The notes: generated by a model from the letters alone, not told the origin. Positions 8,984 to 22,639 are shown, numbered from the stretch's first letter. The stretch: DNA of 64,000 nt from Selaginella moellendorffii (GCF_000143415.4 NW_003314299.1:1089204-1153203), one strand, 5' to 3'. Made by a program: numbers and translations.

Positions 8984-10119
8984 TGTAGCGCACATGGTTT
9001 TGACCCTTTATCCCATGGTGATTTACCATAGGATAACACCACGAAGCGGAACCTAAACCCTCTTTGTGCCACGTGACAGATGCCACGTGTCACATGCCAC
9101 GTGTCCATGCCACGTGTCCACAGGAACCTGAGGTTCAGGGCCTTGGGCCACTGAACGAAGGAACGGTGCCAAACTCCCAAGCTTGGAGCCGAGGAGTGAC
9201 AGAACCGAACCACGGAGCAACTCCTGAGCATAAAGCCCAAGGAGCGAAGGGGCGGGAGCCCGGAGCGACTTGGAACAGTCCTGGAGCAACCAGCATCCCA
9301 ATGCTAGGACCAGCACACAAAACGGAGCCAAACGGAGTCTAGCGCTATTTCGGCATACCGGTGGCCTAACGCGAGGATATGGGTACTCCACCAACTAGCA
9401 TGGAATGGAACTTGGGCTTAGACCCAAGCCGGACGCAGAACAAGGACAGGCACGCAAGCGGGAGCTAGACTATGCCTCAGGTTGGTCGGCCATGCCCGAC
9501 CTACCCACTATCCCTACTATACATTTGGAACCCCCCCCCCCCTTGAGGAACACACGCTTTGGGCTTTCACCCCAAGCCTCCCTTAGTATCAGGAGTTAGT
9601 CTCTGGGACAAGCTCGAAACTTACTAAATATGGAATGTCCCTAGATTGCGAATTTGGACATGGGACAAACACCATTGTGTTCAGGACAATCTCTACATTC
9701 CGTAGATATGCCAAATGAGCAAATCTGGACACTTTCCATAAATAGCATTTGGGACCGAATTGAGACTAACACAAAGGGCATGATAGCGAGGGTGTTTGGC
9801 AGACACGGTAAGCTATCATCCGGCGATATTGAGGGACCAATCTCAATACGCGAGGGTTCTTGTCAAGCCAGTGCAAGACAGAGCAAAAGAGAACTAAGAG
9901 CCAGGCCGAGTATGCTCAGCTAGAAACACATAGGAGTTCCTACCTTATGTCCATCTGGCTAAGTACAGGTGCTAAGCCCAGTAAACTAACACTTGAACAA
10001 GAGGGACTGAGAAAAGGAACTAGCAATACCGACCTCCTGCCATTGTGGCAGTAAGGTAAGAGTGTTCGTAAGGACTAGCCGACAGGTAACTTTCGATACC
10101 TGAAGTCACATTCGCGACA
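8984..10119 (-). repeat. 3' LTR (1136 bp)
   Basis: Begins TGTAGCGCA and ends TCGCGACA on the plus strand, the TG...CA form. It carries a 4-bp insertion near 9163 relative to the other LTR. Short frames inside are not genes. Confidence 0.95.
9068..9118 (-). promoter_or_regulatory. Four tandem G-box/ABRE-like motifs in the LTR
   Basis: On the minus strand the motif ACGTGGC occurs four times at 13-14-bp spacing (9068, 9082, 9096 and 9109 on the plus strand as GCCACGTG). In the other LTR (15201-15250) one of the four has changed CACGTG to CACATG. ACGTGGC is the core of abscisic-acid response elements and G-boxes bound by bZIP factors. A role here is inference. Confidence 0.6.
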
Positions 10120-10130
10120 CTCTCCCCCCC
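10120..10130 (-). other. Polypurine tract
   Basis: Minus strand GGGGGGGAGAG directly abuts the 3' LTR. It is the expected primer for second-strand synthesis and fixes the element's orientation. Confidence 0.9.
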
Positions 10131-13100
10131 TTGGGAAGATCGACGTCCTCGTCGATGCATACTCGAGTCTAGAATACCGCCAAAGAAACAACTCCAGAAA
10201 AAGTTCACGGTACTCACACTATGTGAGAAATGCACCAACTTAAATGAGTTAGGGGTAACCTCTTTGTCTAACGCGGATGCGCTACCAGCTCAGACACCTT
10301 CCGGCCGTCGCCGACAAGGAAATGACCAACGGAGTCAGCCACCCTTGCTGCTCTGGGAGTCACCCAGCTTACAAAAGTGTGATACGCCCCTGCCCGCAGG
10401 AACATAGAGAGAGAAGCCAGAGGCCCCAACCCTCCTAAGCAAAGAAACCAAACCCGTCGGTAAGGTTTAGATAGACTACTGTAAACAGGCAGTTAGAGTT
10501 GTTTACACGGTCACGCCCTTTTAACGGAATAAGGAACATCGACAGAGAGGCGGGTTATGTGACCAGTCGACAGTAGCTACCCCATGACTAGAGATTTCAA
10601 CATGCACACGAAGTGCCGAAGCCAGTCTGCCCATTACTGGCCCAAACTTAAAGATCAATAGACGGACAATATCAAAGTCATAGACAATGATAGCTTAGAG
10701 ACTTAATTATCAGTGATTATATCTTAGAGTAGAACACAAAAGTATTCCAAGCAAGTTATCACCCGATAAACCAGTATAAGAGTGTAGGAACCACCAAGAT
10801 CATCATAAGTGGTAAATATAGGATTCACCATCAAACAAAATTCAATAGCAAGTATATCATCAAGTAAACTCAATGATAAAGTTTAACTATTAAAGATTGT
10901 AGACAGAATGCCAAACAACTTACGAAAGATAACCCAAAGAACACAAAGTATCATTGACTGGCAAGCAAAATGCTCGCAAATGTATCACTCGGAGGAAATA
11001 ACATCCCAATCTATCAGAACAAACTTAAGCAATAATCAACAGAATAGAATGAATGTGGTAAGACCAACAAACACTCATTCCTGCCAACTATCACAAAAGC
11101 TAATTCGAATAGATCCCAGCCAACAATACCAAGGAACTCAAGTTGCCTAAACAAGTGTCAGCAACATCCTATCGATGTCTCAAACCCAAGTGACCAATCC
11201 AGAGCAAACCACAAAAAATATGTGATATTGCGAAAAGCCATAAGCTATCAAAGAAAACAACTAACTATCATGAAAGATCATCAATCATCCCATCAATGCA
11301 GTGATGCATAATCATTGTCAAAGAAGGAATCCACCATCCCGAAAAATGGCAAATCATTCGATATCAACAATAATCAAGCAAAACTCTTGACAAGGATAAT
11401 CAACTATCTTAGATGATAGTCAATCATCACCAATGATTGCTAGATGCAAAGACTAACGTCAACATCGAAGCTAATGAGCTAAAATGCCTTCCCCCAACAA
11501 CTCCTAACAAATGGAACAATGAGCATGAAAACTCAAAGAACCAAAAGCTTGAAGAAGTCTATAGCTAAGTCTTGCATAACAATGATCACAAGTCTCGCAC
11601 GAACTAACTTCAATGCTAAAGAAGAAATCATGGTACAACCCACAATATCCTCCTCAACACATTCATAAGCTAAACTTCATAATGCAAAGCTAATAAAAAG
11701 CATGTCTGCATCAATCCAAAAGCTAAGTATAATGAAGCTATGCTCAACAAGTGATCACCAAATGATCCTCCATGAATCCATCTATAGCAAGACGTAACTT
11801 CACTTCATAACAAGCACAAAAAGAATCATCAATGATCGATACATTCTAACTCAAATCCAATAAGGATTCAAATATTCCAATACCAATCACTAACTCTCCC
11901 ACTTGTAGAGTTAGTATAGTCCATGACTGAATCACTTTTCAAGGAAAAGCCAAAGCTCAACCTCTACTAAATAATCTCCTCTAGAACACAACTAACTTAA
12001 CTTGCCATTCAGTTCATTTGAACGTCAACATAATTGCTAACTAGCAAATGCACGAATGCTAATAACACAAAGCTATAGCCAAATCATCAACACTATCTTT
12101 ATCAAAACTAATGAAACTCGATATCAATCTTGTAGAGAAACATCCCATTTCACTAAAATTTCAATATCAACAATGTCAACGACAAGGCATCACTTCAATG
12201 CCATCAACACTAGAACAAAGCTAGAAGAAAGCAAGAGTGAATCACCACTCAAAGCTCTCTAGCAACCAAGCTAACCAAAGTCGGAGATACTTTACTTAGT
12301 ATCCGAGACCAATCTCTCAACAATACTCAGTCACAGATAACACTTCCTCAAGGAGTGAATCACCACGTCCAAGACTCCATGACATCCAACACTATGAACC
12401 AAACGCAACCAAATGATATCAACAGAGGTAGAGTCGACATGTCAACATGGAAAACCCATATAAGTCTAACGACACGATCCTCCGCAACACCATCCGGTAA
12501 AGCAAACCCATCACTGCTAAGTCATCATCGAGTGAAGCAAGTGTTAACGGTCCTTGAAAAAGTCTACAAGCGATCACTAGTCGCAAAGCAACCAACAATC
12601 ACCTTTCAACTGGCCTTCACAAGACCCAAACACTAAACTCACGTCATCGAGTCATACACTTGTCCAACATGAACGTGATACCTCCGGTATGAGATGAAAG
12701 TTCATAAACAAGCACAAACCAAATGACCACTCGAATCCAACTCAACTGCGATAAGCTCACCAAGGCATTTAGCCAACAGCTCTGAGCATGCCTTGAAGAG
12801 GCTAGCTAAGCATGATCAACACTTAGTCGAAACTAAAGTGAAGACCATAAGATGGACTCATATCGGTACACAACCTCCTCATAGACAAAGCTACAGTACG
12901 GGTACCAACATCTCAAACTCAAACAACTAAGTTGAACATCACCATCCTCAGCCAAGGCGCAGGGCCACCAAGACCAAGTCAAGATCAGTGAGAGCTCACT
13001 ACTCTCATAGAGTCTAACGAAATGCAAAGTGCAACTTGCCATTAAGCATAACGCTATAAAAGAAAGGCACAAGGGTCACCTTTCCAGAAAAGTGCAACGG

Positions 13101-15103
13101 CCACTTTTCTACACTAACTCCAGACTCTATCCAACTCAATTGCCTTAGCCCCAAAAGTTAGCATCCCTTTCGGGCCGCATCATACAAATTACCTACTAAA
13201 GTCTAAGCCAACCGAAGTCAACTCCAACCCGTTCATTAGTTTGTACTGGCTTACGAAAACGGAATGGTTTTCAGACAAAGTGATAATAGATCAGCCATTG
13301 GAAAAGTCTAAGAAAATTTGTGGAAAATTTTCCATCCTAGAGAAAGAATGGCTCTCAGTCCAGGAATGCAAACTTTCAAGACTCAACCAACTTCCTCCTA
13401 CTTAACAATTTCACATAGGTTCACCTCAACACAAATTCTCGAGATCCATAGTATGCTTAAGCTTCGAACATCTTTTTGCCCATTCTTCCGACATCCAACA
13501 TCGACATCCGCCAAAAATGCAAAGTGATCATCCAAGGCTTGATCATGGAGACCATATCTTCGGATATTCACATTGCACTAACACTCTTCTTCAACCACTT
13601 TCAAGATCCAATGTGAAGCTAAAACACTAACAAGAAAAATGACATGGAAAATCAAGCTCTAAGGAAAATTCCTTATCACTTGAAGTAACAATGCCACTTC
13701 CACTAACACAAGTGCTAGTGATGTCAATGCCCCAACTACACATCTTCTCCATCCAACAATCTACTCCAAGTGTTAACGGATCAACTAATGAGCTATAGCA
13801 ACTAAATGCTACAACCCTTTTCCAACACCTTAGTGGGCAAACTCAAGGAAACAAGGAACAACGTACCAACTTAAGCTTAGCATAATGGACCACTATCGAG
13901 AATCCTGTCAAAGCTACTACAATGCTACTTCTTGCAAGTAGATTAGCTTCTCCATCAACCACTTTGGGGTTGATCATCGTTTAACCAAGCAACTTCGTAA
14001 ACTCATTGCTCATTATCACATGGATATGATATAAGTATCACAATGACTTGATCATCAATTGAGCAACACCACGAACAATGCCAATGTCATTACTTCAAAG
14101 GTTCACATGAATATCAAGTGCCAACTCAACTTGACAGAATGCAACATAAATGCCACACTCTACCGATAGAGATTTACAACACCCAACACCACTAACTTTT
14201 GTTCACAACACAGACAAGTTCATGCCACTCACTATCCGATCAAACTCAAAACTTAACCCAATACCAAGCTACTCAAGGAGCAATAGCTAGGTTCCCCGGA
14301 AAAGAATTGAGCATTGTAACCCAAGTCTTCCAATAGCGAGCTTAGACAAAATGGTATAGCGCTTCATTGCTATCCATCCCATAACTCACCATTTGTAAGA
14401 CCATCATCTCCAACATGCATCAAGATAGGGACTCTTGATTGCATGATGTGAACACGAGCAATGAGTCACCCCTCGTTGCAAATCATCCCTCCAAGAAGAG
14501 AAGATGATTTACGTGTTTGATCCTTCGTCCCCGACGACTCTCTTTTGGGTCTCATCTTTGACTACACCTCAAGCTTGCTTTCGCACTGCCTTCAGTCCAA
14601 TCCAAGAAAAGTTTATGAGAGAGCACGGCAATGACTACCTAAACCAATAGACTAATTCCTACAGTCTTAGTTGATCCACTTGTAATCATGCCTAGGAAAG
14701 ATCTACTAGTGCCGTGCTAAACAGCTACGGACCAGCCTATTTGCCACTCATAGCAAACCCAGGGAAAGTTTGCTTTCACCCACGGTACAAGGAACAACTT
14801 ATGGAACCACCGATAGGCTAACATTAATCCCGCCAACTCAAAGTGTAACCTCAAGTTGCTAATGCGCCTCACTCACGAGCCCAAGCTCAAACTCGTGCTA
14901 ACGGAGCATCTCAAATCCATCCTATGAGCCCAAGAGCAAGCTCACATTATTACGGTACAAAAAGGTAACCAAAACCATACCCAAGGAACAATTGCAAACC
15001 CTTTGCACCAAACGTGTACCCACTCGGATCATCGTTTTCATCTCTGCGTATGCAACGAGACTAGTTGCCCAATCTCATTGAATAGTACTCGCTGAGACTC
15101 ATC

Positions 15104-15114
15104 CTCTGATACCA
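15104..15114 (-). other. Primer binding site, initiator Met tRNA
   Basis: Minus strand TGGTATCAGAG begins 2 nt after the 5' LTR, the standard plant initiator-Met primer site. Confidence 0.93.
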
Positions 15115-15116
15115 AA

Positions 15117-16248
15117 TGTAGCGCACGTGGTTTTGACCCTTTATCCTATGGTGATTTACCATAGGATAACACCACGAAGCGGAACCTAAACCCTCTTTGT
15201 GCCACGTGACAGATGCCACATGTCACATGCCACGTGTCCATGCCACGTGTCCACAGGAACCTGAGGTTCAGGGCCTTGGGCCACTGAACGAACGGTGCCA
15301 AACTCCCAAGCTTGGAGCCGAGGAGTGACAGAACCGAACCACGGAGCAACTCCTGAGCATAAAGCCCAAGGAGCGAAGGGGCGGGAGCCCGGAGCGACTT
15401 GGAACAGTCCTGGAGCAACCAGCATCCCAATGCTAGGACCAGCACACAAAACGGAGCCAAACGGAGTCTAGCGCTATTTCGGCATACCGGTGGCCTAACG
15501 CGAGGATATGGGTACTCCACCAACTAGCATGGAATGGAACTTGGGCTTAGACTCAAGCCGGACGCAGAACAAGGACAGGCACGCAAGCGGGAGCTAGACT
15601 ATGCCTCAGGTTGGTCGGCCATGCCCGACCTACCCACTATCCCTACTATACATTTGGAACCCCCCCCCCCCTTGAGGAACACACGCTTTGGGCTTTCACC
15701 CCAAGCCTCCCTTAGTATCAGGAGTTAGTCTCTGGGACAAGCTCGAAACTTACTAAATATGGAATGTCCCTACATTGCGAATTTGGACATGGGACAAACA
15801 CCATTGTGTTCAGGACGATCTCTACATTCCGTAGATATGCCAAATGAGCAAATCTGGACACTTTCCATAAATAGCATTTGGGACCGAATTGAGACTAACA
15901 CAAAGGGCATGATAGCGAGGGTGTTTGGTAGACACGGTAAGCTATCATCCGGCGATATTGAGGGACCAATCTCAATACGCGAGGGTTCTTGTCAAGCCAG
16001 TGCAAGACAGAGCAAAAGAGAACTAAGAGCCAGGCCGAGTATGCTCAGCTAGAAACACATAGGAGTTCCTACTTTATGTCCATCTGGCTAAGTACAGGTG
16101 CTAAGCCCAGTAAACTAACACTTGAACAAGAGGGACTGAGAAAAGGAACTAGCAATACCGACCTCCTGCCATCGTGGCAGTAAGGTAAGAGTGTCCGTAA
16201 GGACTAGCCGACAGGTAACTTTCGATACCTGAAGTCACATTCGCGACA
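15117..16248 (-). repeat. 5' LTR (1132 bp)
   Basis: Same boundaries and content as 8984-10119, about 99 percent identical by eye. Transcription of the element would start here, towards lower coordinates. Confidence 0.95.
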
Positions 16249-16253
16249 CTCAC

Positions 16254-16440
16254 TCTCTCACTCTCAATCTAAACTCATATTCACACTTGCATGCTTGATC
16301 TCTAACACTCTCCTGCACTCAATCTCTCCCACTTGTGTGCTCAATCTTTTGCACTCGTGTGCTCCATACTCAATCTTTCACACATTCAATCCTTCGATCT
16401 TTCACATGCTCAATTTTTCGATCTCTCACATGCTTCACTC
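16254..16440. repeat. Pyrimidine-rich degenerate minisatellite
   Basis: Repeated variants of CTCAATCTTTCACATG and CTCACTCTC run from the LTR target site to about 16440. The retrotransposon inserted at its edge. Confidence 0.55.
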
Positions 16441-18199
16441 ATGGCACAAAAAGTAACCTAATTTTGGTAGCTACCCTAATCCTGACAGCTGCCCTTTTCT
16501 TTCAAGATGGAGAAGTTCTAGTGGCTAAATTCGTGTTTGGGGGATCTTTAGGATGATATGAGGTCCTCCTTGCACAAATTTGGACTATAGGCTTATAGAT
16601 ATAAAGTTTTTACCATTGTTTTTCCACTTTCCTTTATTTTTCTTAGTTTCTAAGAGATTTTTGAGTGACAAAAGAATTTATTTTAGTTGTGTTTTGTTTG
16701 GGTCAAAGTGGCTTTTTCAACAAATTATTTTCAACAAGCTAAAGAACACATGATTTGGTGGAGAATCAAGCTGTATGCAAGTATTTTTCTCTTGTATTTT
16801 CCCATGTTTTTATAGCTTACTTCTAAAGGTTTAAGCTTGAGATCCTTGCACCAATTTAGAGAATTGTTTGTATGAGTGTTTAGATCTGATCATAAAGATT
16901 CAAAAGAGTGCTTTATTGATGAACAGAACACAAGAAGTTGAGAGATTTTTCATTCTCACTCTCTTTTTTCTTTTCTTTTTATGGCTTTATCCTAGAGCTT
17001 TAAAAGCAAGATTTTTTGAATGTTCTCTAAAAGTTCTCTTGTTAGTCTCTTCTTTTGCTCCTTAGCTTTCATATAAGTCTTTTCTTGCAAGAGAATTTAC
17101 CAAGAATTGTGAGTTTTATTGTTATTTATCTTATGTAGTACTGAACAATGACTTTGAGAAGTTTGTTATTTTTTGTTTCATCACCATTTTTATAATTTTT
17201 TGAATGCATTGGATAAATCTCTTTGAGAGCTTTCTACCATGTGCTTACATATGAAATCTGATGCCAATTTAAGGATTTTGAATCAATTTCCCACAATACT
17301 TTCAACTATTTTTGTGCATTTCTAAGTGGCTTGAGTAAATTTTTATTTATATGGTTGTGTAACTGGAATCAAAGGCTTTCCAGCACTCCTACTAATGATT
17401 TTTGGTGCTTACATATTTACTTTTTTGGCTTTGTGAGCTTGTGGATGGTGATTAGTGACAATTTCTAAGTTTCTTCTTAGATTCTATAGCCATTTATTTT
17501 GGCAATGAAATCTTTGTATTAGACTTATAAGATTTCAAAAGCCATGAATTTTTCACTTTTTGGGAGCATTTACTGTAGCTTTGCATTTGCAACAATTATA
17601 GGATTTTATACGTGTTCACACCAAATTTACACATATTCAACGCCTGCTTACTATCAATATTATCCCATAGGTTGGGGGCCATTATTCATATATCAGCCAC
17701 AATTTAGATTATCAAATAGCTCTCTCGGCTTCAGAGTCTTTGGTAGATAGTGAGTTTCAGCATCCACTACCTATGGCAATTCCTCCTCAAATCCATATTT
17801 TGGGATAGATTTGCCTTACTTATTAGGTAATAGGGACATTTATGCCAAGACCACATTCTTCACTTGCACATTAAATGGCATTAGCGATGATGATTAGAAA
17901 CTTCAAGACTTCTCTAGATCACTTAATAGCCATGTAACAATCTGGACGAAGACTCATTTAGAGGCATATATAGTAGACTATGTCATATTTAAGGCCTCCT
18001 TCAAGTCACACTTTGATTAGCAATGGCCTACAAATCAATTACTCATGGACTTGTTCACATTTTGGTAAGAAGCTTATTAGTTAGTGCTAGAGTATATGAT
18101 ACATTTTCATACCTACTAAGAGTGTGTGGAGTAATAGGTGATCACTAATGAGCCCCATGGTATCACTACATTCATCTTTAGGCTCAAGAAGAACCTCTA
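16441..18199. other. AT-rich intergenic DNA, no gene seen
   Basis: Low-complexity T-rich sequence with frames under 80 codons; nothing recognised on either strand. Confidence 0.55.
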
Positions 18200-20830
18200 A
18201 CACAAGATACTCAAAACGCAATTTTAAACATTTTGCAAGGTTTTTGATTTTGATTTAGAACATGATTTCTCTAGAAGCTCAATATTTCCAAATTTGAGGA
18301 GGCTTTTCTCCCTCCCTCAGTGGAGTCTTCATGTGTAGCCATCTCTTGTTTAACTCCCACACCTACCATTGTTGATGATAAAGTCCCAGTAGTGATTGAG
18401 AAGGCTTTCATAGAGCTTATAAGGTACAAAAAGATCATTTAATAGTAGTAACAAATGCAAGAGAAGATGCTCAAAGAGCTCTACACTTGTTTTTTTATAA
18501 TAGGCCAAGAAGCCACAATGCATTCCAAGCTTTTTTTATTGCTCCCATTATAAAAACACCACTCACAACATGGAGAGGTGCTAGAAGCTTCATCTAGAGT
18601 TGCAGCCACCATATTCCCAACGTATTTAAGAGCAACTATTCATTGATAATAACACTACAACAAAAAGGAAGGATCACTACTAATAGCAGCTTGAGCAATA
18701 TGCAATTGAGGACACACCTTCATCATCTTCTAACAAGGGAAGGCAAGAGGACAAGTTAATGCTATCCAAATCATTGAGGAGGAGTTTGCAAAAACAACAA
18801 CCACAAAAGCACAAAGAAGGAAGTGGCTGCTCAAAAGGAAATTGATGATGATCCAACTCCTTTAGTAATCACCGACCCAACACCCAAGGTGGTGTGCAAG
18901 CTCCCATTCATATATCTTCTTCTTGGATTTCCTTCACCTTTCTCTGGCAGTTCCTAGATCCTTGAGAGTGCACTTCAACAGTTGATAGAAATATCCATCA
19001 CCTTTTTAATACACAAGCTTTTATGCATAGTTCCTGGGCTTAGATAGCATTTGGAAGACTTTACAAGGTCTACTAAAGCCATAGCCTCTCTCCCACAGAA
19101 TGTCTACATCATCAACATTGCCTCCTCTTCCAATCCAAGTGCATTTTTTGCACCTATAGACTTTGGCAATAGTTTTCCCATCATCAATGCTTTTGTTGAC
19201 TCTAACTTTGGGAATAATATGTTGGAAGCATACCTCTAATTCTGAAGATATTTGCAAACCACATTGTCATTCTTGCAAGAATTTGCCATAGAGTTTGAGT
19301 CTTTATCAACAGGGTGAAATCTTTTCTAGACTTTGTGGTGGTGGACTACCAAAAGCTTAGTTGCATACCTTTGAAGGATTGCTTAATCCTTAGACAAGTT
19401 TGGCATGATCAAGTCTGCACATCACAAACTAATCATTTAGCATGATCAAGATTAGTGACGGTTGTTGGACTTCTTGTCTTTACAATGCTTGGAAACACTC
19501 TCTATTAGGAAAACTTTAAAGGCAACCTTCAAAATTGTGTCAAAGCCAATCAATCTCTTTTGAGCCAATATTCTCGTCCTTGACAGATTTTTCACACTTG
19601 TTGACCATTGTCTTCTCTAAGTTGATAAAAAATCCATCACAGCCCAAGTTCAATATGTTCCAATGCAACACTATCCTCACTGAGGCTTCCCTAATCATCA
19701 CAATAAACACTTAACTTGATCATATTGATGGCCAACATTAGAAGGTGCCAATCTTTCAAGTGGAGGCTTTTCTAATGATGTCATTTCTTTTTTAGCATGG
19801 ATCTAATATGGAGGATCTTCCCTCAGTTGTAGTTAAGTCTTAGGGACTTTAGAGTGGTACACTAGTGAAGTATATGCAACTCATGGTGTCTACCACCTTT
19901 AAGTGGAAACAGCGATTGCAGAGAACAGTCTAGCCTCTTTATTTGAGGACCAAGTGGTGAGTGACCACGTGGTTAGTCCAGCCTTTTTATTTGAGTACCA
20001 AACTACTCTTACCTCAATAACTTTTCTTTTACAAGGCATTTTTTCCTAAGAATTGGTGTTTGGATTCATGACCTAGTAGAGACAAAAATGGCTCATCTTG
20101 CAACAACCCAGCCTGCAACTTTGGTGAATGAGGCCAAGTACCTTGTAGTGATCTTGGCCATGCAAAATTGGCCAAATATCACAAGCTCAAAGGGATGGTT
20201 TTCATTGAGGATTCACATCTCATTGTTCGTCAGTTTAATAGAGAGTATGAGGTCCTCAAGGACAATCTCAAGGACCTTTGATAACATGCTATAGAACTCA
20301 AGGAATTCTTCCAACAAGTCAACTTCCCACAAGTAGAGAATTTCTGGGCTAACAAACTTTCTCACAAAATAATCACAGCAATGTGTGCCAAGAAGGAGAA
20401 AGCCTCTTCTCTTGTTTCTTTAGTGTAAGATGACCACACTCTTCTTGATCCTAAAACACCCCTAGTTCCAGATTCTAGAACCCATGAAGTCCACCTTAGT
20501 GGTGACAAAGATCCGATCTTGATCACACATGCTCTTTCTCCCACATATACAACATGACTATTGGAGCTTCTCCAGAGGTACAAGGATGTGTTTGCCTAGG
20601 AATATTCCCAGCTTCCAAGTGTTCTTATGGACACCATCACCTACCAACTCATTCTCATAAACAACACTAAACCTGTTTGGCAAAAGATCTAATAATTCAT
20701 CAACTCGCTTCTTTTAGATATTAAGTTGGAGATTGAGAAGTGGCTGGTAGCAAACTTCGTCTGTAAACTATGAAAATTTGGCAGCTACAAAAAGATGAGT
20801 ACCTAGCAATATCATTAGCAATCATAGTTA
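18200..20830 (+). mobile_element. Decayed Ty3/gypsy retrotransposon, plus strand
   Basis: Near 18510-18600 a frame resembles a gag zinc-knuckle region (FYCSHYKNTTHNMERC, then LHLEL). From 20572 the plus strand reads RYKDVFA, a stop, EYSQLPS, then YQLILINNTKPVWQK and LEIEKWLVANFV, which matches the start of gypsy reverse transcriptase (YKDVFAW...H.I....PVRQK...EVEKLLKAGFI). Many stops and frameshifts interrupt it and no LTRs were identified. The motif style suggests an Athila/Tat-like lineage, but that is uncertain. Confidence 0.6.
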
Positions 20831-21479
20831 CAATGGGTTAGTAACCTTTGGAAACAAAGTGTTATGCTTTTCAATTGAGCATGACAAACTATAACCATAA
20901 TATATTGGGTACTTTAGTGCAATTCTATAAGTCATACATAATGACACTCAAAGATCATGACTTCATTATTTGTATTTCAACATTGTAATCACCAAGAGAG
21001 ATAAGATGTAAGTAGCTGTCTCTTTTGTTCTGGGTTTCTACATTACAACTTACATAATATTATGCATGTTTTTTTTAAAAAACCAGTAAGGGTATTGAGT
21101 TGGTAATGAATATACCTATAATATGCTTAGATATTCTTGATATACATCTAAAATACTTCTAGGTATATTTTATGATCTAATGGTTCTAATATATTTAGAT
21201 TAATCTTGTAGAAATTTTAAAATTAATTTATAATTCTAAATATCAAGTAAATTTGGTCTACTACTCTAAATATTATTTTTTAAAATTTAGTTTCTTTCAG
21301 TAGCTATAAAATAAGTGTGTTTTTAAAAATTTCAAGGATAATTTGGGGCCTATGTCAAATGGTGGCGTCCCAAACAAGGCATTCGTTAATCTTTAAAGCC
21401 CAATTTCTTTCTACTAGAGCACTTCAGCAATAAGTGGCAAGGTTAGGACATAGAGGCTAGCACTACCTGGATCAGTTGT

Positions 21480-22190
21480 GAGTGTCAAGTTGAGACCTTA
21501 TGTCTTCCACAGAGGAGAGCATTTGCAGCTGGGGTCATTATGCCACCACAGTAGTATCACTTCTGGAGCTCTATAGAATCTTGTGCCTTGCTTCAGTATT
21601 TTTTTCTGCAATGATGATGCTCGTGAGTAGCTGGTACGTTCCCTCAAGATAGCTGGAGCTTGAATTATTAGGACCATGACCTTGAGCAAGAGGCCACTTG
21701 GAGAAGAACCGATAGCCTGGGTCAAGAGGTGGAGCAAGTAAAGTACTGGAGTCATATCGACACATACCAAGGCCAAGAAAGGTGGTGCAAAGCTTTTTTC
21801 TTGAAGTTGTTGATGTAACACTTGATTGCCACCTTCCATATGAGCTCTAGCAGCAATCCATACTTGAGACCACTGTCAGCACCATTGCATAGGTGGCTGT
21901 GAATGCAAATTTGTTAACTCGGACACCTGCTCCAATGCCACTATATGTAGAAGGATATCATGAGCCCAAGCAATATCATCGTATTTATACCTCTCCAAGG
22001 GTACCACACTTGCCATACATGTCGAGCAAAGTGTTGGAGACTGCATCATTTGTTTCCAAACTCACACAATGACCATAGCATGAACTTGTCAAGCTTGCAT
22101 AGCCAACTTCCTTCTCCTCCTTTGGCCAAGAGAGAGCTCAGGGTCATGCTTAAGATAGCCAGCTAGTTGGCTGCCAGATGCTTGTCATGC
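21480..22190 (-). pseudogene. PPR protein pseudogene
   Basis: On the minus strand near 22060-21970 the frame reads CVSLETNDAVSNTLLDMYGKCGT, the typical motif of plant PLS-type PPR proteins. Further along (21830-21600) a shifted frame gives HQQLQEKSF and FLALVCV, like the next repeat. Stops and frame changes break it. PPR genes here are intronless (compare 41423-43234), which suits retroposition or a simple relic. Confidence 0.65.
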
Positions 22191-22639
22191 TATAGCCTTA
22201 GCCCCACAAAACCTGGTTATGAGCTTCCTCCTTGAAATTAAGCTGGCAAAGATGGTTGGACTTTGAGATCACTCAATAGTGACACTATTGGCTAACATTG
22301 TTAATTTGTAATACTTGTTTATTATTTGTATAGCTACCTGTAGCATTATTTGTGCATGGTGCTGCACATTACAAAATTTAAGATGGATGACATGTGGCAG
22401 TATGCATACAAAAGTGTAGAATTTGATCAAGGCACTGATCATTGAAAGAGTTCCACAAAGGATGGTGGCTGGCTTGGAAACTTTTTTAAAAAAATTATTT
22501 ATTCATTAGAATTAGATTCTTGTCAAAAGTATATTTTAAGGTTATAATGTTAAAAAATACATTAAAAATAAATAACTATATTTGAAATAAAATAAAAATA
22601 ACAAGTATTTTTGTAATGCTCAACAATTTATTTAATTTT

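Larger units (their letters stand above)
8984..16248 (-). mobile_element. Complete LTR retrotransposon without coding capacity (LARD type)
   Basis: LTRs at 8984-10119 and 15117-16248 flank a 5.0-kb interior. The target duplication CTCAC is perfect (8979-8983 and 16249-16253). On the minus strand the 5' LTR is 15117-16248. It is followed by TGGTATCAGAG (15104-15114), the initiator-Met primer site, and the 3' LTR is preceded by the purine tract GGGGGGGAGAG (10120-10130). The LTRs differ by about ten substitutions and a 4-bp indel, so the insertion is young. The interior is strongly strand-biased (plus strand rich in A and C) and has no frame over about 100 codons and no gag or pol motif. It therefore fits a large retrotransposon derivative needing proteins from another element. 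Confidence 0.93.

Noticed and set aside
8980-9923. Several frames of 60-113 codons inside the left LTR
   Set aside because: They recur in the right LTR with frame differences, overlap each other on both strands, and have no domain.
10130-15100. Possible gag-pol inside the young retrotransposon
   Set aside because: No frame over about 100 codons, no zinc knuckle, protease, reverse transcriptase or integrase motif on the minus strand.
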